Source of the DNA: Pseudoscleropodium purum
Taxonomy: Eukaryota; Streptophyta; Bryopsida; Hypnales; Brachytheciaceae
Assembly (NCBI GenBank): GCA_963969395.1
Contig: OZ017795.1
Location: 29,927,063-29,991,062, forward strand
Direction of reading: 5' to 3'
Length of the DNA: 64,000 nt
Both the position numbers and the translations under genes were made by a program. This document shows, piece after piece, positions 49,598 to 62,164 of the stretch; the stretch's first letter is position 1; each line of letters begins with the position of its first letter. The notes under the pieces are model-generated. The model ran no database searches, had not been told where the DNA came from, and worked only from the letters and a program-made list of their open reading frames with translations.

Positions 49598-49600
49598 CAT
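49598..49600 (-). promoter_or_regulatory. Upstream ATG overlapping the WEE1 start, out of frame
   Basis: This ATG has weak context (C at -3). It opens a frame that, across the first splice junction, runs 28 codons and passes over the proposed WEE1 ATG at 49581, which has strong context (G at -3 and +4). An in-frame TGA sits just before the WEE1 ATG, so the start cannot lie further upstream. Confidence 0.4.
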
Positions 49601-49649
49601 GAGCCTGAAGAGTCAACAGCGTCTTCGCTAAAAAAAGAAGAGAAGCGAA

Positions 49650-51990
49650 ATGCAAATGGAGAAGGCGGCGAAGACGAAGAAATGTTTGACAAAACTTTTA
49701 ATCTTGTATTTGTTTCCGTGGTTGTGAAAAAACGAGAGTGCAGAGAGGTTTGAGAAGAATGAAGACGAAGCAAGAGTAGTGCAAGGAGGAGGAGAGAAGC
49801 AAATGGCGGAAGCACCGACGCGGGAGAGATGGCTATGGCGAAGAGCGGAGGAGGGAGACGATGACGAAGAAGGGGAAAACCTAAAAGTTAAGGGTTTACT
49901 TTTTTGCGTTTTAAAGGGGACTATGTGTGACGATGAGTTATCCTGGGGGAAATTATGGAACTTATTATTTACCATGGATGATAAAATTTGGACCTTTGAA
50001 GAAGAAGAAAGAACTTCGACCAACATTTCCACTACTCACTAACATTCTTTGTCAACCAAAAGCATATCCCTCTAAAAATTATTTATTGAAAAGTCTATAA
50101 GCAAAGATTTTGAGTTTTAGCAAAATAACATTGATTCCAACCAAGTTATTATGAATTGACTTGACAAGACAATGTATTCATTGTTTGTCATATGCTTTAT
50201 AGTTAAAGATTCTATTATAGGATCAAAACATGTACCTTCATACCTAAAGATTTTAGAATCAGATTTTGTACCTTGCCATGATTAGAGATACTAGGATCAA
50301 AATGTGTACTTCCAGGACCATAGAATTTTTTAATTTATTATTTTGTTTTAGATTCTAATTTCCAAATAGCACTATTATGCAAAACACTATTGCAAAACCA
50401 ATAGTAGAAGAGGATATCCTTCTATGTGATCCAAGGAAGTTTGATCATCTTCTTTTTAGGAAGAGTATGATTTTTTAAATACTTATGCTTTCTTCAAATA
50501 ATAAGGAGACTCCTACAATATAGTATTATAGTAAATAATGTCATAAAAATATTGAATTAGATAAGAGAGGTTAAAAAATACAAAAGCAAACAACTTCAAA
50601 ATAGAGGATAAAGTTTTACATTTTTTCATTGAAGTTGAAAAATTAGAATTTTTGAAAAAGAATCAAACTTCAAGAATTTTAGTACAAATTCATTCTATTT
50701 GGGAATAATATATTTTTTCAATTGCTATGGCACACTTGTTTTAAGTTTAGGAAAAAAGTAAGATTTTTTCAACCATCTCATGGAGGTTCAACAATTAACT
50801 TTCTCATGATACTTAAGCCATCTCACTTTAATATTTTGTTTATATCAAAGTTAATATATTCTTCATGGTAAAAATGTATCAAGCTAACATTGTTAAAAAT
50901 GGCTAAGTGCAATTGTTAAATGCCAAATGAGAAACTAGGGGTCTACACAAGTTGTACATAATTGATCTATTAATCTAAATGTAGACTAAATATCATAATT
51001 TCTATTTGTGTTAGAATGAAGACCATGAGTAACATTCAAAGACCTTATTCTACTCACTAACAAACACATCTAAACTATTCTAACTCCAAATCATTTTATT
51101 CCTTCCAAATTCCATCTCTAAATTCACTAATATCTATTTATTTAATTTTTATAAATTACATTATTTGTTGTGAAAGTCGATATATATCCTACATTTCCAA
51201 AATTTCCAAATGTACTACGTCAATCTTCATGGCCCAAAGCCCTTTAAATATGTCTAAATAATGTCTTTTTATTTTACCAAATTTCCCTTGTTGGTCTTAG
51301 TCTTTTAGAGCATCGTCAATCCAATTAATATACAAACCTTCTAAATTGATTTCTAACAACTTTTGAGTGGTATATAATTAGAACTTGAAATTTTTATTAT
51401 TGAAAGTGTATCCCAAAATACTTTGAGTAGGTACAGGAAAACTCAAATTTAAACATTTGACAATGAAAAAATCCCACTTGTAAGTCAAAATTAAAACCAA
51501 TTAAGAAACAAAAAATTTAGAGATCTTGACAAATCAAAATTACTAAAAAATAATTTGGTTATTGACACCATTTGGAGTGCCAATGGCCAAATCTTGTTTT
51601 GATTACAATGATTTGCTGAGACCTCTATAATTTATGATTTTTACCTTGCTTTTATAGTGGTTTTCCTATGTCCAAATTTGAATTTTTTTTAAAATATCAA
51701 TTCAAATTAAATCTGGATGTTTTCCTAGTTTAAAAAAAACATCCACACGTGCATAGATATAAACTGAGAAAACATAATGCTGACAAAACAATAATTCTAA
51801 GTTCTAATTATATACGAGTCAAAAGTTAGAAATAGATTTGGAGGGACAACATGAACTGAGGATGCTCTTACGCCAATATAAATATTACACTAAATGTGGA
51901 CTGAACAATTACTTGACATAGTTGGAGGTTACGGCGCCACCATTATTTCAACTAATTTGTCACCTACAGAACAATAATGAATGAATGTGG
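49650..51990. other. Divergent intergenic region between WEE1 and BTF3
   Basis: The first ~400 bases are pyrimidine-rich on the minus strand, consistent with the WEE1 leader and promoter. The rest is AT-rich without recognisable genes. Confidence 0.45.
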
Positions 51991-52023
51991 ATGAATGAGG
52001 ACCGACATTCATCGATATCCCCG

Positions 52024-52040
52024 ATTGCCCTAAACCCTTC
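52024..52040 (+). promoter_or_regulatory. Telo-box-like motif upstream of BTF3
   Basis: CCCTAAACCCTT contains AAACCCT, the plant telo-box element common near transcription starts of translation-related genes. It lies in or near the presumed BTF3 leader exon (about 52000-52134), followed by a CCAAG|GTCTAC donor-like site. Confidence 0.45.
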
Positions 52041-52249
52041 AAGACAAGAATGCAATCTCCAGTCCCACCTTCGTCACCGCCATCGCCATCGCCCCCTTCC
52101 CGCAGCTGCCCAAGCTCACCTAGTCACCTCCAAGGTCTACAACACCCAGCCCCCTAATCTTTCTTTTACTATTTGTTTACGTTCAGTGTGCTTGGTATAG
52201 CATACAGTTTTTCAATTCGTGAATTTTGGTACTGCAGGTTGTTTGTTGC

Positions 52250-53195
52250 AGAAAAAACAATTAATCAGCTTTTCGTTTCCTCTTCTGGGGTTAGAATTTT
52301 GTTGCTGCGGTTTATGCAGTGTGTTTCTCGCATGTATGTAGTTCATAATTGAGGAGAATGGGAACTAAGCGTCGACGAACTTTTGTATCTTGAGAATTAG
52401 GGTTTTAGGGTTGCGAATTTGAGCAGGGATTTGGTTTGGTGGAGTTTCCAATGCGGAATTGGAATGTGTGATTTTTAGAACCAGTTATGAAAACCTTGAA
52501 AAGGATAAAGTAATCCGAAAAAACGGTTTTCGTGAAGTCGAAGGGGGTGAAGATAGGTTGATGTGAGGGATGCACTCTTGGCTGAGGTTTCTAGTTTGAG
52601 AGTGATGTAGTGGGCGGTACAGAAAGATGGAAAAGAAAGTGCAACTCCGTGGTCTTGTCATCCTGCATTGGGTTCTTGTATGAGCAAGAGCGTGACATTT
52701 TGTAGTTAATTCTCAACGAGGGTATTAGAATTCAGTACTACGTGTTTTATGTTTCAAGAATGAATAATTGATTAGCTTTTCGATTTCTCGGGCTTCATCA
52801 TGGCTTCCTTCATATGGATTTTGAATTTTGTTGCTGCGGTTTCTGTAGTGTGTTTCTATCATGTTTGTAGTTTAAAATTGAGGAGAATTGTAACTACGCG
52901 TCGCCGAACTCTTGTGTTTCTTGAAATTGGGGTTTTAGGGTTGGGAATTTGAGAGGGGGCTTGGTTTGGTCGAGTTTCCGATGCAGAATTGGAATGTGTG
53001 AATTTTAGAGGTTGATGTGAGGGTTGCACTTGAGGTGTATAGTTTGAGAGTGAATTAGCGGCTGGTACAGTGAAGGTGAGTAAGAATGGACAACTCCGTG
53101 CTCATATCATCCTGTATTGGTTCTTGTATTAGTGAAAGTTTGACATTTAGTAGTTGGTTCACAGCGCGGGTGAAATCGTTAGAATTTTGAGTTTG
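52250..53195 (+). repeat. Tandem duplication (offset about 530 bp) inside the BTF3 leader intron
   Basis: Unit 1 (about 52250-52735) and unit 2 (about 52769-53195) align along their length. Shared blocks include ATTTTGTTGCTGCGGTTT, TGAGGAGAAT.G.AACTA.GCG, GGGGTTTTAGGGTTG, GGAATTGGAATGTGTGA, CAACTCCGTG and GACATTT.GTAGTT. Substitutions and small gaps show the duplication is old. It lies between the presumed leader exon and the first coding exon of BTF3. Confidence 0.85.
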
Positions 53196-53408
53196 TGGAT
53201 CCGGGGGTAAGGTTTGGAAAATTGGAAATAGTGATGAGGATTTGAGACCTGAATATTGGTTTACTGTGGGACATTTTTAAGATTTAAAAAAATATTAATG
53301 TGCAGATGAAAGAAAATACCCCGCTGATGCCACTTCACTGCACGTTTGAAGATTTGTGTTCCTCTTTGTCTTCCTACTGACGTGGTAGGGTTTGGGATTT
53401 GGAAATAG

Positions 53409-54584
53409 ATGAATAGGGAGAAGCTGATGAAGCTAGCCACTGCGGTTCGCACTGGTGGGAAGGGGAGCGTTAGAAGGTCAGTCATTTGTACGACTGTTCA
53501 CCAAAAAAGACCTCCAGTAATTTGACAAAGTGATTATTAAGTTAATTGGCAATAGATGTATACAGTCCTCGTGTTGACGTACTGTTTGTGTAATGCAAAT
53601 GGTGATGTCAGTGTCAATGGCATCAACTTTATATTACAGAGGCAACTTGACAACATTAATTTAACACGATCTTAATATCAATATAATGCCTAAACCAATT
53701 GGTTGCAATTAGCTGCAAAGAGATGCTCACTAGCGTGAGTGTCTGCTTGTCTAGAAAGAAGAAAGCGGTGCACAAAACCACCACCACGGACGACAAAAGA
53801 TTACAGAACACCTTGAAGAGGCTGGGCGTCAACACCATCCCAGGAATTGAGGAAGTCAACATCTTCAAGGATGAATCTGTTATCCACTTCGTTAATCCTA
53901 AAGGTGCGCTAATTTCTTCACAAGCAGTTTGCAAGAGTCTGCAGGGTTTTCTAGTGAAATAATTTTCTTAGAAGTCAACATTTAAGGTTCAGGATATTAT
54001 TTGCGTTATTTGCGTCATCTTATTAACATGTGTCTTGAGTGATTTTTGGATGCAAGAGCCTGATCAAATTTTTATCACTATGTAAGTCTTATGCAGTTTT
54101 TCATGCAATTTCAAAGTGAGAGGTTGTAGACAACTATAAGCGACTGTAGATAATCACATGTCCATTTTCCTTTCGATGATCACTGCCCTTAGGCATGAAG
54201 CCAAGTCATACTTACTCCAATTCCTAATATGTTTAATCAAGTGTATGAATAAGCGAGTGGCTGTTGGTAACAGGGATGAGTATACGAAACGGTTTTAGTA
54301 CCTGAAGCTCATTGTCTGCTTTCCTTGCAGTGCAAGCCTCCATCGCTGCCAACACGTGGGTCATTAGTGGAGCTTCTCAGACAAAGAAGCTGCAAGAATT
54401 GTTGCCCTCTATTATCAATCAGTTGGGTGTTGACAACTTGGCGAATTTGAAGAAGATTGCACAGCAGTATCAGCGGCAACAGAGTTTGGGTCCTGTTGCA
54501 GAAGAAGAGGACGATTATGTCCCTGAGTTAGTTGAAGGTGAGACTTTCGAGGGAGCTTCTAAAGTGGAAGTCACTGCGTCGTAA
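53409..54584 (+). CDS. BTF3: BTF3, nascent polypeptide-associated complex beta subunit
   Basis: The beta subunit of NAC, the ribosome-bound dimer that shields nascent chains at the tunnel exit. Three exons join in phase: 53409-53476, 53755-53903 and 54331-54584, giving 156 residues. The N-terminus [20 protein letters not shown] is the typical plant BTF3 start and is followed by the ribosome-binding RRKKK motif (residues 23-26 region). The NAC domain follows at about 36-100 with [18 protein letters not shown], the [14 protein letters not shown] block and TKKLQELLP. The acidic tail [17 protein letters not shown] is characteristic. The exon junctions fall at RR|KKK and NPK|VQAS. Length is normal and no frame breaks are present. 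A spliced 5' UTR is likely, because an acceptor-like AG directly precedes the ATG. Confidence 0.96.
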
Positions 54585-55060
54585 TCTATAACTGCTGCCA
54601 GCGTTGGGGAGTATCCCCAAGTGGGTTCTTGCAATTTACTCCTTCAGGTCTTTCTTGAGCAAGGGCTTCATCTTTCAGGATGGCGAACATTTTCCCGTTT
54701 GGCCACATGAAGTTGAGAACTTGGAAGTGGCAATCTTAGCAAAGATCTGTACCTTTATTGCAACGATGATGGCAAATGATCTTCAGCGTATCGTTTTTAT
54801 GCCACTGTGAGCATTGCATATTGTTTATTATGGAATGCTGATTACATAATGGGTTTCACGTATCGTTTATCTGGCGACAAAAAGTCACAACATCCCAGAG
54901 GTAAAGTGAAGAAGGTGGAAGCGGAAAACACAACCAAGGGTGATTCCAAGAGCACTACCCTTAATTGCAACAAAATGAATTGGTGTTTCTTGGAATCACC
55001 TCTAAATGCATGCAAAACCATCATTTGCTAGGGGGTAAAGGAGGCTACAACATTGTTAAC
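54585..55060 (+). other. BTF3 3' flank with two hairpins
   Basis: TTGGGGAGTATCCCCAA at about 54604-54620 forms a 7-bp stem with a 3-base loop soon after the stop codon. GGTGATTCCAAGA (54939-54951) and TCTTGGAATCACC (54988-55000) form a perfect 13-bp inverted repeat with a 36-base spacer. Both may lie in the 3' UTR; no RNA family was recognised. Confidence 0.5.
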
Positions 55061-55564
55061 CTTGTAAGGATGCTCACTACTGGTATGAGTGTGTTTTAAT
55101 TGTAAAAATTGATTTCAAATATGAATTCTAAAAGTTATTTTGTTGGAAAGATGCTTCAATTGCCTAAGAAATAAGATTGTTTACAACTTTCTCACCACTA
55201 GTCCAAATAAAATGAATCAAGTTTTTACATGTAAAAAAAAATGTTTTCTATGAGAAATAGAATTTTGTAAATTTGATTTGCATTTTTTTGTGATTTTTTT
55301 GTTGTGTAGCATGCTCCACTTTGGGTTTAACATGACATAACTTTTGCTCCCATGCACCAAAAAAATGCTTTAAATGAATGTTTTTATATTTTTCTAGAAA
55401 AATAATGTACTTTTATATCTTTGATAAAGGTTAAAATAATTACAACAAAAAATTGGGATTGTAGGAACCTATTCAAAATTTATATTGTACTTTATAGGAA
55501 TAAAAGGACCTTAGGGGTCAAGTACACAACATTTCAAAATCTTGTCACATTCTCATCCTAGTGG

Positions 55565-56000
55565 ATTGAGGGTTGTTATTATGTTAACCTGAAAGCATGA
55601 GCATACGAGCCTAGAAGACTATACACCTATGTTATAGGTATTTATATTACAAAAATCGTTTATTATTTTAGTATAATTATAATATAAATACTAATATTAT
55701 AGGTATTTATATTATGAAAATTGTCTATTATTTTAGTATAATTATAATATAAATACCAATATTATAGGTATTTATATTATGAAAATTGTCTATTATTTTA
55801 GTATAATTATAATATAAATACTAATATTATAGGTATTTATATTATGAAAATTGTCTATTATTTTAGTATAATTATAATATAAATACCAATATTATAGGTG
55901 TTTATTTAATGAGCACCTTCAATGGTTGTAATATATCTACTTATATATATGCTCAAAGTTTACATGCTAATATTTTCATGCTCACATACTAGCACCATTG
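55565..56000 (+). repeat. Dispersed repeat, copy A (inverted copy at 62820-63310)
   Basis: The left part GAGGGTTGTTATTATGTTAA..AGCATGAGCATACGAGCCTAGAAGACTATA matches the reverse complement of 63310-63235. The right part GAGCACCTTCAATGGTTGTAATATATCTACTTATAT matches the reverse complement of 63160-63115. A 65-bp minisatellite separates the two parts. Confidence 0.8.
55630..55905. repeat. 65-bp minisatellite, just over four copies
   Basis: ATAGGTATTTATATTA starts at 55634, 55699, 55764 and 55829, with a diverged start at 55894; all intervals are 65. At each unit junction AATATAAATAC and GTATTTATATT form a perfect 11-bp inverted repeat. Confidence 0.93.
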
Positions 56001-59000
56001 CTAGTAGACTCATAGTTTTAGGTTCCCATCCTTATATATTGCATCTAAATTAAATTTTGAAAACACTCTCAAGTTTAACCTCTAAAGGTTTTAGACTATG
56101 TTTCACCAAAAATGCTCCAAAATTGTCATTTCTAGTACAAGTACCAAATTTTTTTTGAAACAAAATTAGACACATGTAACCGTAGGATCTTGTAGTTCAC
56201 TAGTTTGAAAACATGTGGAAACAATTTCAAAAATCTCTTTTGTATAGATTGCAAGATAATAGCATTTGAATTGATAAAAATCCATTTTTTGGCCCTATAA
56301 AAATATGGGCAGTTGCACTTCATACAATCACATTTTAATGAAAAATCTCCAAAATGGTTGTGCATCTTTGGATTCTTTCTTCAAAACAAGTTGTCTACAT
56401 GCTTGAAAAATTTCAGATCATTTCGAATTGTAAAACATATAAAAAGAATATAGTAAGTAGAAAGAAGTAGAAAATGATTCAGAATACTAAATTGTTTAGA
56501 ATTTTATTATTGAATTGAAAAATACCAATTCCAATGGTTGTAATGTTTTAATAAACAATCTTCATTCTACCCAAATAAAAATTCCAAAAAATATTGAAAA
56601 TTGAGTTAAACAAAGGATTTCAAAGTTTTTTTAGAGTGGAGAATCTGCAATTGCCCGCAAACTAAATCTCCTCATAACTTTCATCTTACTAGTCCAAATG
56701 GAAAGATGAAAAGCTTTTGATGTATATATACATCTAAAAAAACAATTTCAATTTTTTTTTTAAAAAGTGATATTTTAGAATTTTTTTGAGTTGCTTGCCG
56801 TGGCATGAAAACTACATATCATGCAATAACTTTTGAACCATGTAGTCAAAAGTTATAAAAATTGTTGGACCTTAAAGATACTCCTTGACCACATGTTTTG
56901 TGAAAATTTCAATGAAAAAAAATGACAATTCCATTCATAGTGAGCTGCCCAAAATATCTATAATTCCAAAAAACGATGTTTGGGACTTTAAGGGTTAAAA
57001 TCCAAACTTTTGACAAACAAAAAAAAAATATGCAATAGGAGTGTTGTTACAAAATGTTGTAATAGTTGTCCTATTAGTATTACTAGAATATTTTTGCTTA
57101 CCTTTAGGACATTTTGAACTTATACACAATATTATGTACTATGATATGACAAATGAAAACTTCTTTAATCCCATGAAAGATTAGAAGTCAGTCCAAATTT
57201 CTAAAATTGTAAAGATATATTCCAAAATATAACTTAATTAGAATATTAATTTAATGATGATTCATACACAATAATTGTAAAATATAGTCTATAGATTGCA
57301 TATATACAATTAAATCAACTCATACACAAATCAATGTTTTTCAATGAAATTTGAAGCCAAAAATTAAAGATTCTTTTTGAAATCGATTGTAGTTTGAATA
57401 TTTGTGATTTTCACTAGAGATTTTTTTCCTTTACTTAAGTTTGAAATGCTAAGTTTTAATCATATTGATTTTTGAAGATTTTATTTTTATCTTTATTTAA
57501 GTTTTTTTTAGAGGTCATTTTTTGAATTGAAAAAATTATATTTGAAGCCAAATCTATCAAATGAATATCCTCTAAATTATAAAATCTTTGCAAACTAAAT
57601 TCTTCAAAACCTATCCTATACCTATCCTATACAAATGTTAAAGAAATAGTACAAGAATATTTTAAATAATTGATGGATGAAAATTGCATTTTATGTCTTT
57701 GGGGGATGAGTTTGCGTTCATCCATTGTTCAAAATTTGAATATCTAATCTATAAGGTGTCAAGGAGCTAAAGAATATTACCAAGTTATAACAAGGATTTC
57801 ATCTTTGTTTGAAAAGAGGTCCCACTAAAAGAAAAACAAACAATGAAAACATCACATTAGATGTTTTTTGGGGGGTTGAAAGGGCTATTTGGGGCTATTC
57901 CTGGAGATATTTCTTGAGTAGTTCGGGAACAACCACTATTAGAATTTATTTTTATTTGAGATTTAAAAAAAATTAAATTAAAATTTTAAAATGCAAAAAA
58001 AAGTTGAAAAAAAAAATTAATGTCGTAGTTGTTGTGCCACATCATGCAACTGTTACGGAGCAATGGGAATCTAGCTAAATGTAGGGGAACTCACGCCCTC
58101 CCAGGGGCTAAAATCTCATCTAATGCTTTCATTTTTTCTATGATTTTGCAATCCATCTATCCAAGAGTATTAACTTAGTAGAATAATTATGAAATTTAGT
58201 ATTATTTACCTGCAAACATGTTCTTTACTAATCGAGGTCCCATCAAAAGAAACAAAACAACGAAAATTCCACTTTCATTTTTTCAATGATTTTGCAATCC
58301 ATCTACCCAATGAATATGGACTCAATATACTCATTGTGAAATTTGGTGAACATTATGTTACCAACAATTTTACTTATCCTATATATTGCCAAATTACTCT
58401 ATTTTAGTGCAAGTTGAACTATCTCAATATTGTTTGTCTTTTGGGTAGAAATTTAGTTCACAATAAATGCTCATATTGACATTTAGTACTAGTAACATTA
58501 TTTTGTAATATTATTAGTGTTAGAGTTCATTATTAATGTTGCAAATACAAAATTTCATTATTAGTATAGCATTAAATTTGAATTCAAATTTAAGTAGTTC
58601 ATTCCAAAATTTCAATTTGAATTCTGGACTCTCTTCCTTTGAACCAAACCCAAACCAAAGCTCAAGGAACTCCGCCCTTGACTACCAATCTATACATTGC
58701 CAAAATTTCTTCACTTTCTTTAGGATTTGGAAGAGATGAATGTGTTGTATTTTCATATATTGATAGTGTTGCTCTAAACCTAATTGCAAGAATTGCAAGA
58801 ATATTGTTGCAACAAATTTGAATTAGTATTGTTGTCAATTTAGTATTATTGATATTTAAAAGAAGGCTTTGAGGTTTTGTGTTTATACTTGTTGCACGTA
58901 CGTGAGCAGTAGTTGAAATCTAGTTTGTCGTCACGGTGAATTGAATGAGAATTGTTAATTTCTATTCTTGATTTGATATGGAATGGATGGTAGTAGATGC

Positions 59001-60100
59001 TCTTTTTTTACATTGCATAGCCATTTGCAGTTCTAACTAGAGAGTTCTAGCATTATTGTGTTTGTGCATTACATGTAATTGCATCAAGCTTCATGAGTTG
59101 AATTGGTGAAATTACAGAGAGCTTCCTAGTAAAGACAATTTGGATTGTGTTATGATCCTTATGACAACCTTTGCACCTTTGATGGATGAATGCATTGATA
59201 GATGATTGAATCATGACCTTCATGTCATGCCCTTTGACGAATGAATGAATTTATGGATCATGAACTAATTCATGATGAAATGTGCACATACTAGTGGATA
59301 AGCAAAGATTGGTTGGAGATAGAGATTTCCAAATGGAGAATTTGTGTATTATTGAGAGTTAGAGAACTCTAGTTGGATGACGAGGGTAGTGGATTGCTTT
59401 GAGATAGATATTTCCAAATGATAGATTTATATAGTGAAGTTAGACAACTTGACTTGGATGACTAGTGCACTGGAGTTAAACAATTCTCAAACAAAGAATG
59501 CATTTTGAAACTTAAAGTTAGATAATTTCAAGTAGAAGATTAAGATTTAGATAAGAGATAATGGAGATAAGATATGATAAGACATGATTAGAGAAGTATA
59601 ACTAGGATTTGTACTTTAATGGATGGCTCTAAATAGAATCAATGATAAAAAAATTAAAAGTAGCCAAAAGAAGTCCTAGTTTATCTTAAGAACTAATAGT
59701 CTTTATTGACAGTCTCTATTATATAACAAAGAGAAAGCTTGGAGATGAGAAGATTCACTTTGGAGATGGATCTTTCTCTATAGCTGGGTGATTTGAGCTC
59801 CTTGTGAAAACATTTATGTTCATAAGTATATTTTGTATTCTTGATTGCAGCCTATTGCTAAAGGTTTCATAGATTCCATTTACTAGCAAACAAATTCTAA
59901 GTATGAAACAATTGACTAGTTCTTAATTACATCTAGAGTAGTTTGCCTTATTGTACTTCTGTTTGATCCTATGAATTTGTTATCAATTTCTTGTCTTTGA
60001 AGCATAAGTGTCTCTTGAATAGCAAAGACTTTTACAAATTATTCTTGGACTTAACTTTTGATAATCTCATTTTACGAATCAAATGTCTTGAAATCGCAAC
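56001..60100. other. AT-rich intergenic DNA, no gene seen
   Basis: No domains were found on either strand. A region near 57.87-58.11 kb has GGGGGTTGAAAGGGCTATTT at the left, GTGCCACATCATGCAAC inside and CTCCCAGGGGCTAAAATCTC at the right. It is a likely member of the same small-element family as 25905-26180. Confidence 0.45.
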
Positions 60101-60124
60101 ACGTTTGTCAATTTTCGGTCAAAT

Positions 60125-61058
60125 ATGGATCATCCTTGCAATCATATAAATGATGCAATATTACAAATTGTACCGCTTGTAGAGCTTGTAAGAGTGGCGG
60201 CGTCCACAAGTGTATTGCCGAATATTCAAGCTCCATCCCTTCTACAAGATACTCCAACTTTCCAAATGATTTCTCATTCACAACATGAGGACAATTTGCC
60301 ACAACTTAGTGAGGAACAAAAAGAAGAACTCATGTGCATATACACACAACTCATGTTACAAGAGAATCCGGTTAACCAGGTGCAATATATTCCTCTCATG
60401 CAAACTACTAACCCCTACAAGACTTCAAGGCCACCATGTAACTTTTGCAACATTGTTTGTTTTGCACCCTGGTCTTTTAAGATTTAAATGGAAAGATAGC
60501 CTATAAGTGTAAGTTGGGGAGAATAGGAAAAAATTACATTACTTCCTCTCTTACTAGTACTTAAAATGTTTGTTTTTCTATTTCATGACACTTTTCAAGG
60601 GAGGTGTCTTGAAACCTAAATCTATAAGGGTTCCTACTATTTTTGAGTTTTCTATAGTTGAGTATCCCATTTTTGGTCATTGTTCCATTAACAATATGAA
60701 TGGGAAATGTTTTAGGTCACTAGTTTCGAATTTGAGGAGCCACGAGACCAAACCGGTGTTTATAATGCAATATTTAAAGAGTCACATGGCAAAGGCCTTG
60801 TTTTCAATGCAATTTGGGGGGAGTCACAAGGTGAATCTTATAGTAGCAGAAGTATTTCAAAGGAGGAATCTAATCAGGAAGAGTGGATGCCTCATGGGAA
60901 AAACAAACAAGGAAGGCCAAAATTCAATATCAAGAAAAAACATAACAAGCAAAACAATGCAAACTTGCAAAGACAGAAGACAAACAAAGGATCTTGAACT
61001 TAAGTATGTAATTGCATCATGGGTTGTACTCTACATTTATCAAGTACATTTAAAGTAG
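60125..61058 (+). pseudogene. Broken coding remnant of unknown family
   Basis: A plus-strand frame at 60125-60487 (starting MDHPCNHINDAILQIVPL) has a coding-like middle (LSEEQKEELMCIYTQLM) and ends with a Cys-containing stretch (PPCNFCNIVCFAPW). After a break, 60790-60995 reads YNAIFKESHGKGLVFNAIWG and then a basic, Asn/Lys-rich tail in another frame. The pair looks like one decayed gene or element. The family was not recognised. Confidence 0.35.
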
Positions 61059-61785
61059 ACAAACCTATTACAATCCCTTCATTAGCACTCTGAGTATGTT
61101 GAAGCCAACTCCAAAAGAGGCATTTATTTTTTCAAAAGTGCGTGCATATTTCGCAAATCATATCTAAGTAGAGTTATAATTTTTTGATGAAAATTGTAAT
61201 TTCAGTGAATATTAGAAGTTGGTTGCCATGAAATTATATAACTGCCCACAAAGAAGAGTCACAAATGTCATATCAACAACCCATTATTGCCTTAAAGTCG
61301 GTGTATCTATTAGCACATGGATATTCACCAATCAAAGATTGACACATTATCCAAGTTAGAGTTAATGTGTTGATTTTATTAGTAAAGTAATTAGAGTAAG
61401 AGGAGTTTTGTAGTGGTAATGAGGTTAAAAGTTTGGTGGGCGGTAATGGGAAGATGGCAGCAATGGGTTGGGCTACCTTACTCCTATAGAATCTTCAAAT
61501 TACACTAGACTTGGTCATCTCAGTTTCAATGTGATGTAGTTATATTTCATTATGTCTAAATTTACCTCAATTATTGATAGAATTGGTTGAAAGATTAAGA
61601 GCCCGTGTGAAGAATATAACATCACATCACGAGTTCTAAGACTTACTATAGTTGTGATCGAGGTTCAAGGTATGAAGCGGCAAAAATATATTCTTAATTG
61701 AAATTGAATAAGGAATAGCTATGAAGTCTCTTCAACATTTGCTCTTGGTTTGTTGTAATTTCTTGGAAGAAAAGAGCACATTGTG

Positions 61786-61852
61786 GAACAAATTTCCAAC
61801 CAAAGGTTAGAATGAGTTTTTTTTCCTTTTCAAAGTTGGAACTAATCAAGTC
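61786..61852 (+). repeat. Dispersed repeat, copy 2
   Basis: CAAATTTCCAACCAAAGGTT and the following T-rich and TTTTCAAAGTTGGAACT stretches match 11769-11840 in the same orientation. Confidence 0.5.
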
Positions 61853-62164
61853 AAAAAAATTTACATTGCCTTAAATGCTAGAATCACATGTAGAATTCCT
61901 AAAGTTGTCAGCAATGGGTGATTCTACCACTATAGAAATACTTGAAGCAATGTGAGGGAACAACTTGTTCAACAAGTTTTTTTTAAACATTCTCATAGAA
62001 ATGTCTTTAGGCTTGCACTTAATAAATGAGTGCATTATGCAAGTGGATTGTTCAAATTCAGCATGACCATAATGCTATTGTTATATATCTCCAATGCACA
62101 ATTTAATGTTGTTTCAAATGTTCATGCATATAGTTATCCTTGTTTGTTGTGATATAAACTGTCT

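Noticed and set aside
49628..50032. 134-codon minus-strand frame upstream of WEE1
   Set aside because: It is Ser/Phe-rich low complexity from a pyrimidine-rich leader or promoter, with no domain and no phase link to WEE1.
52397..52942. TTTAGGG-like stretches as telomere sequence
   Set aside because: There are only one to two units each, inside a gene-leader duplication; this is common in plant gene leaders.
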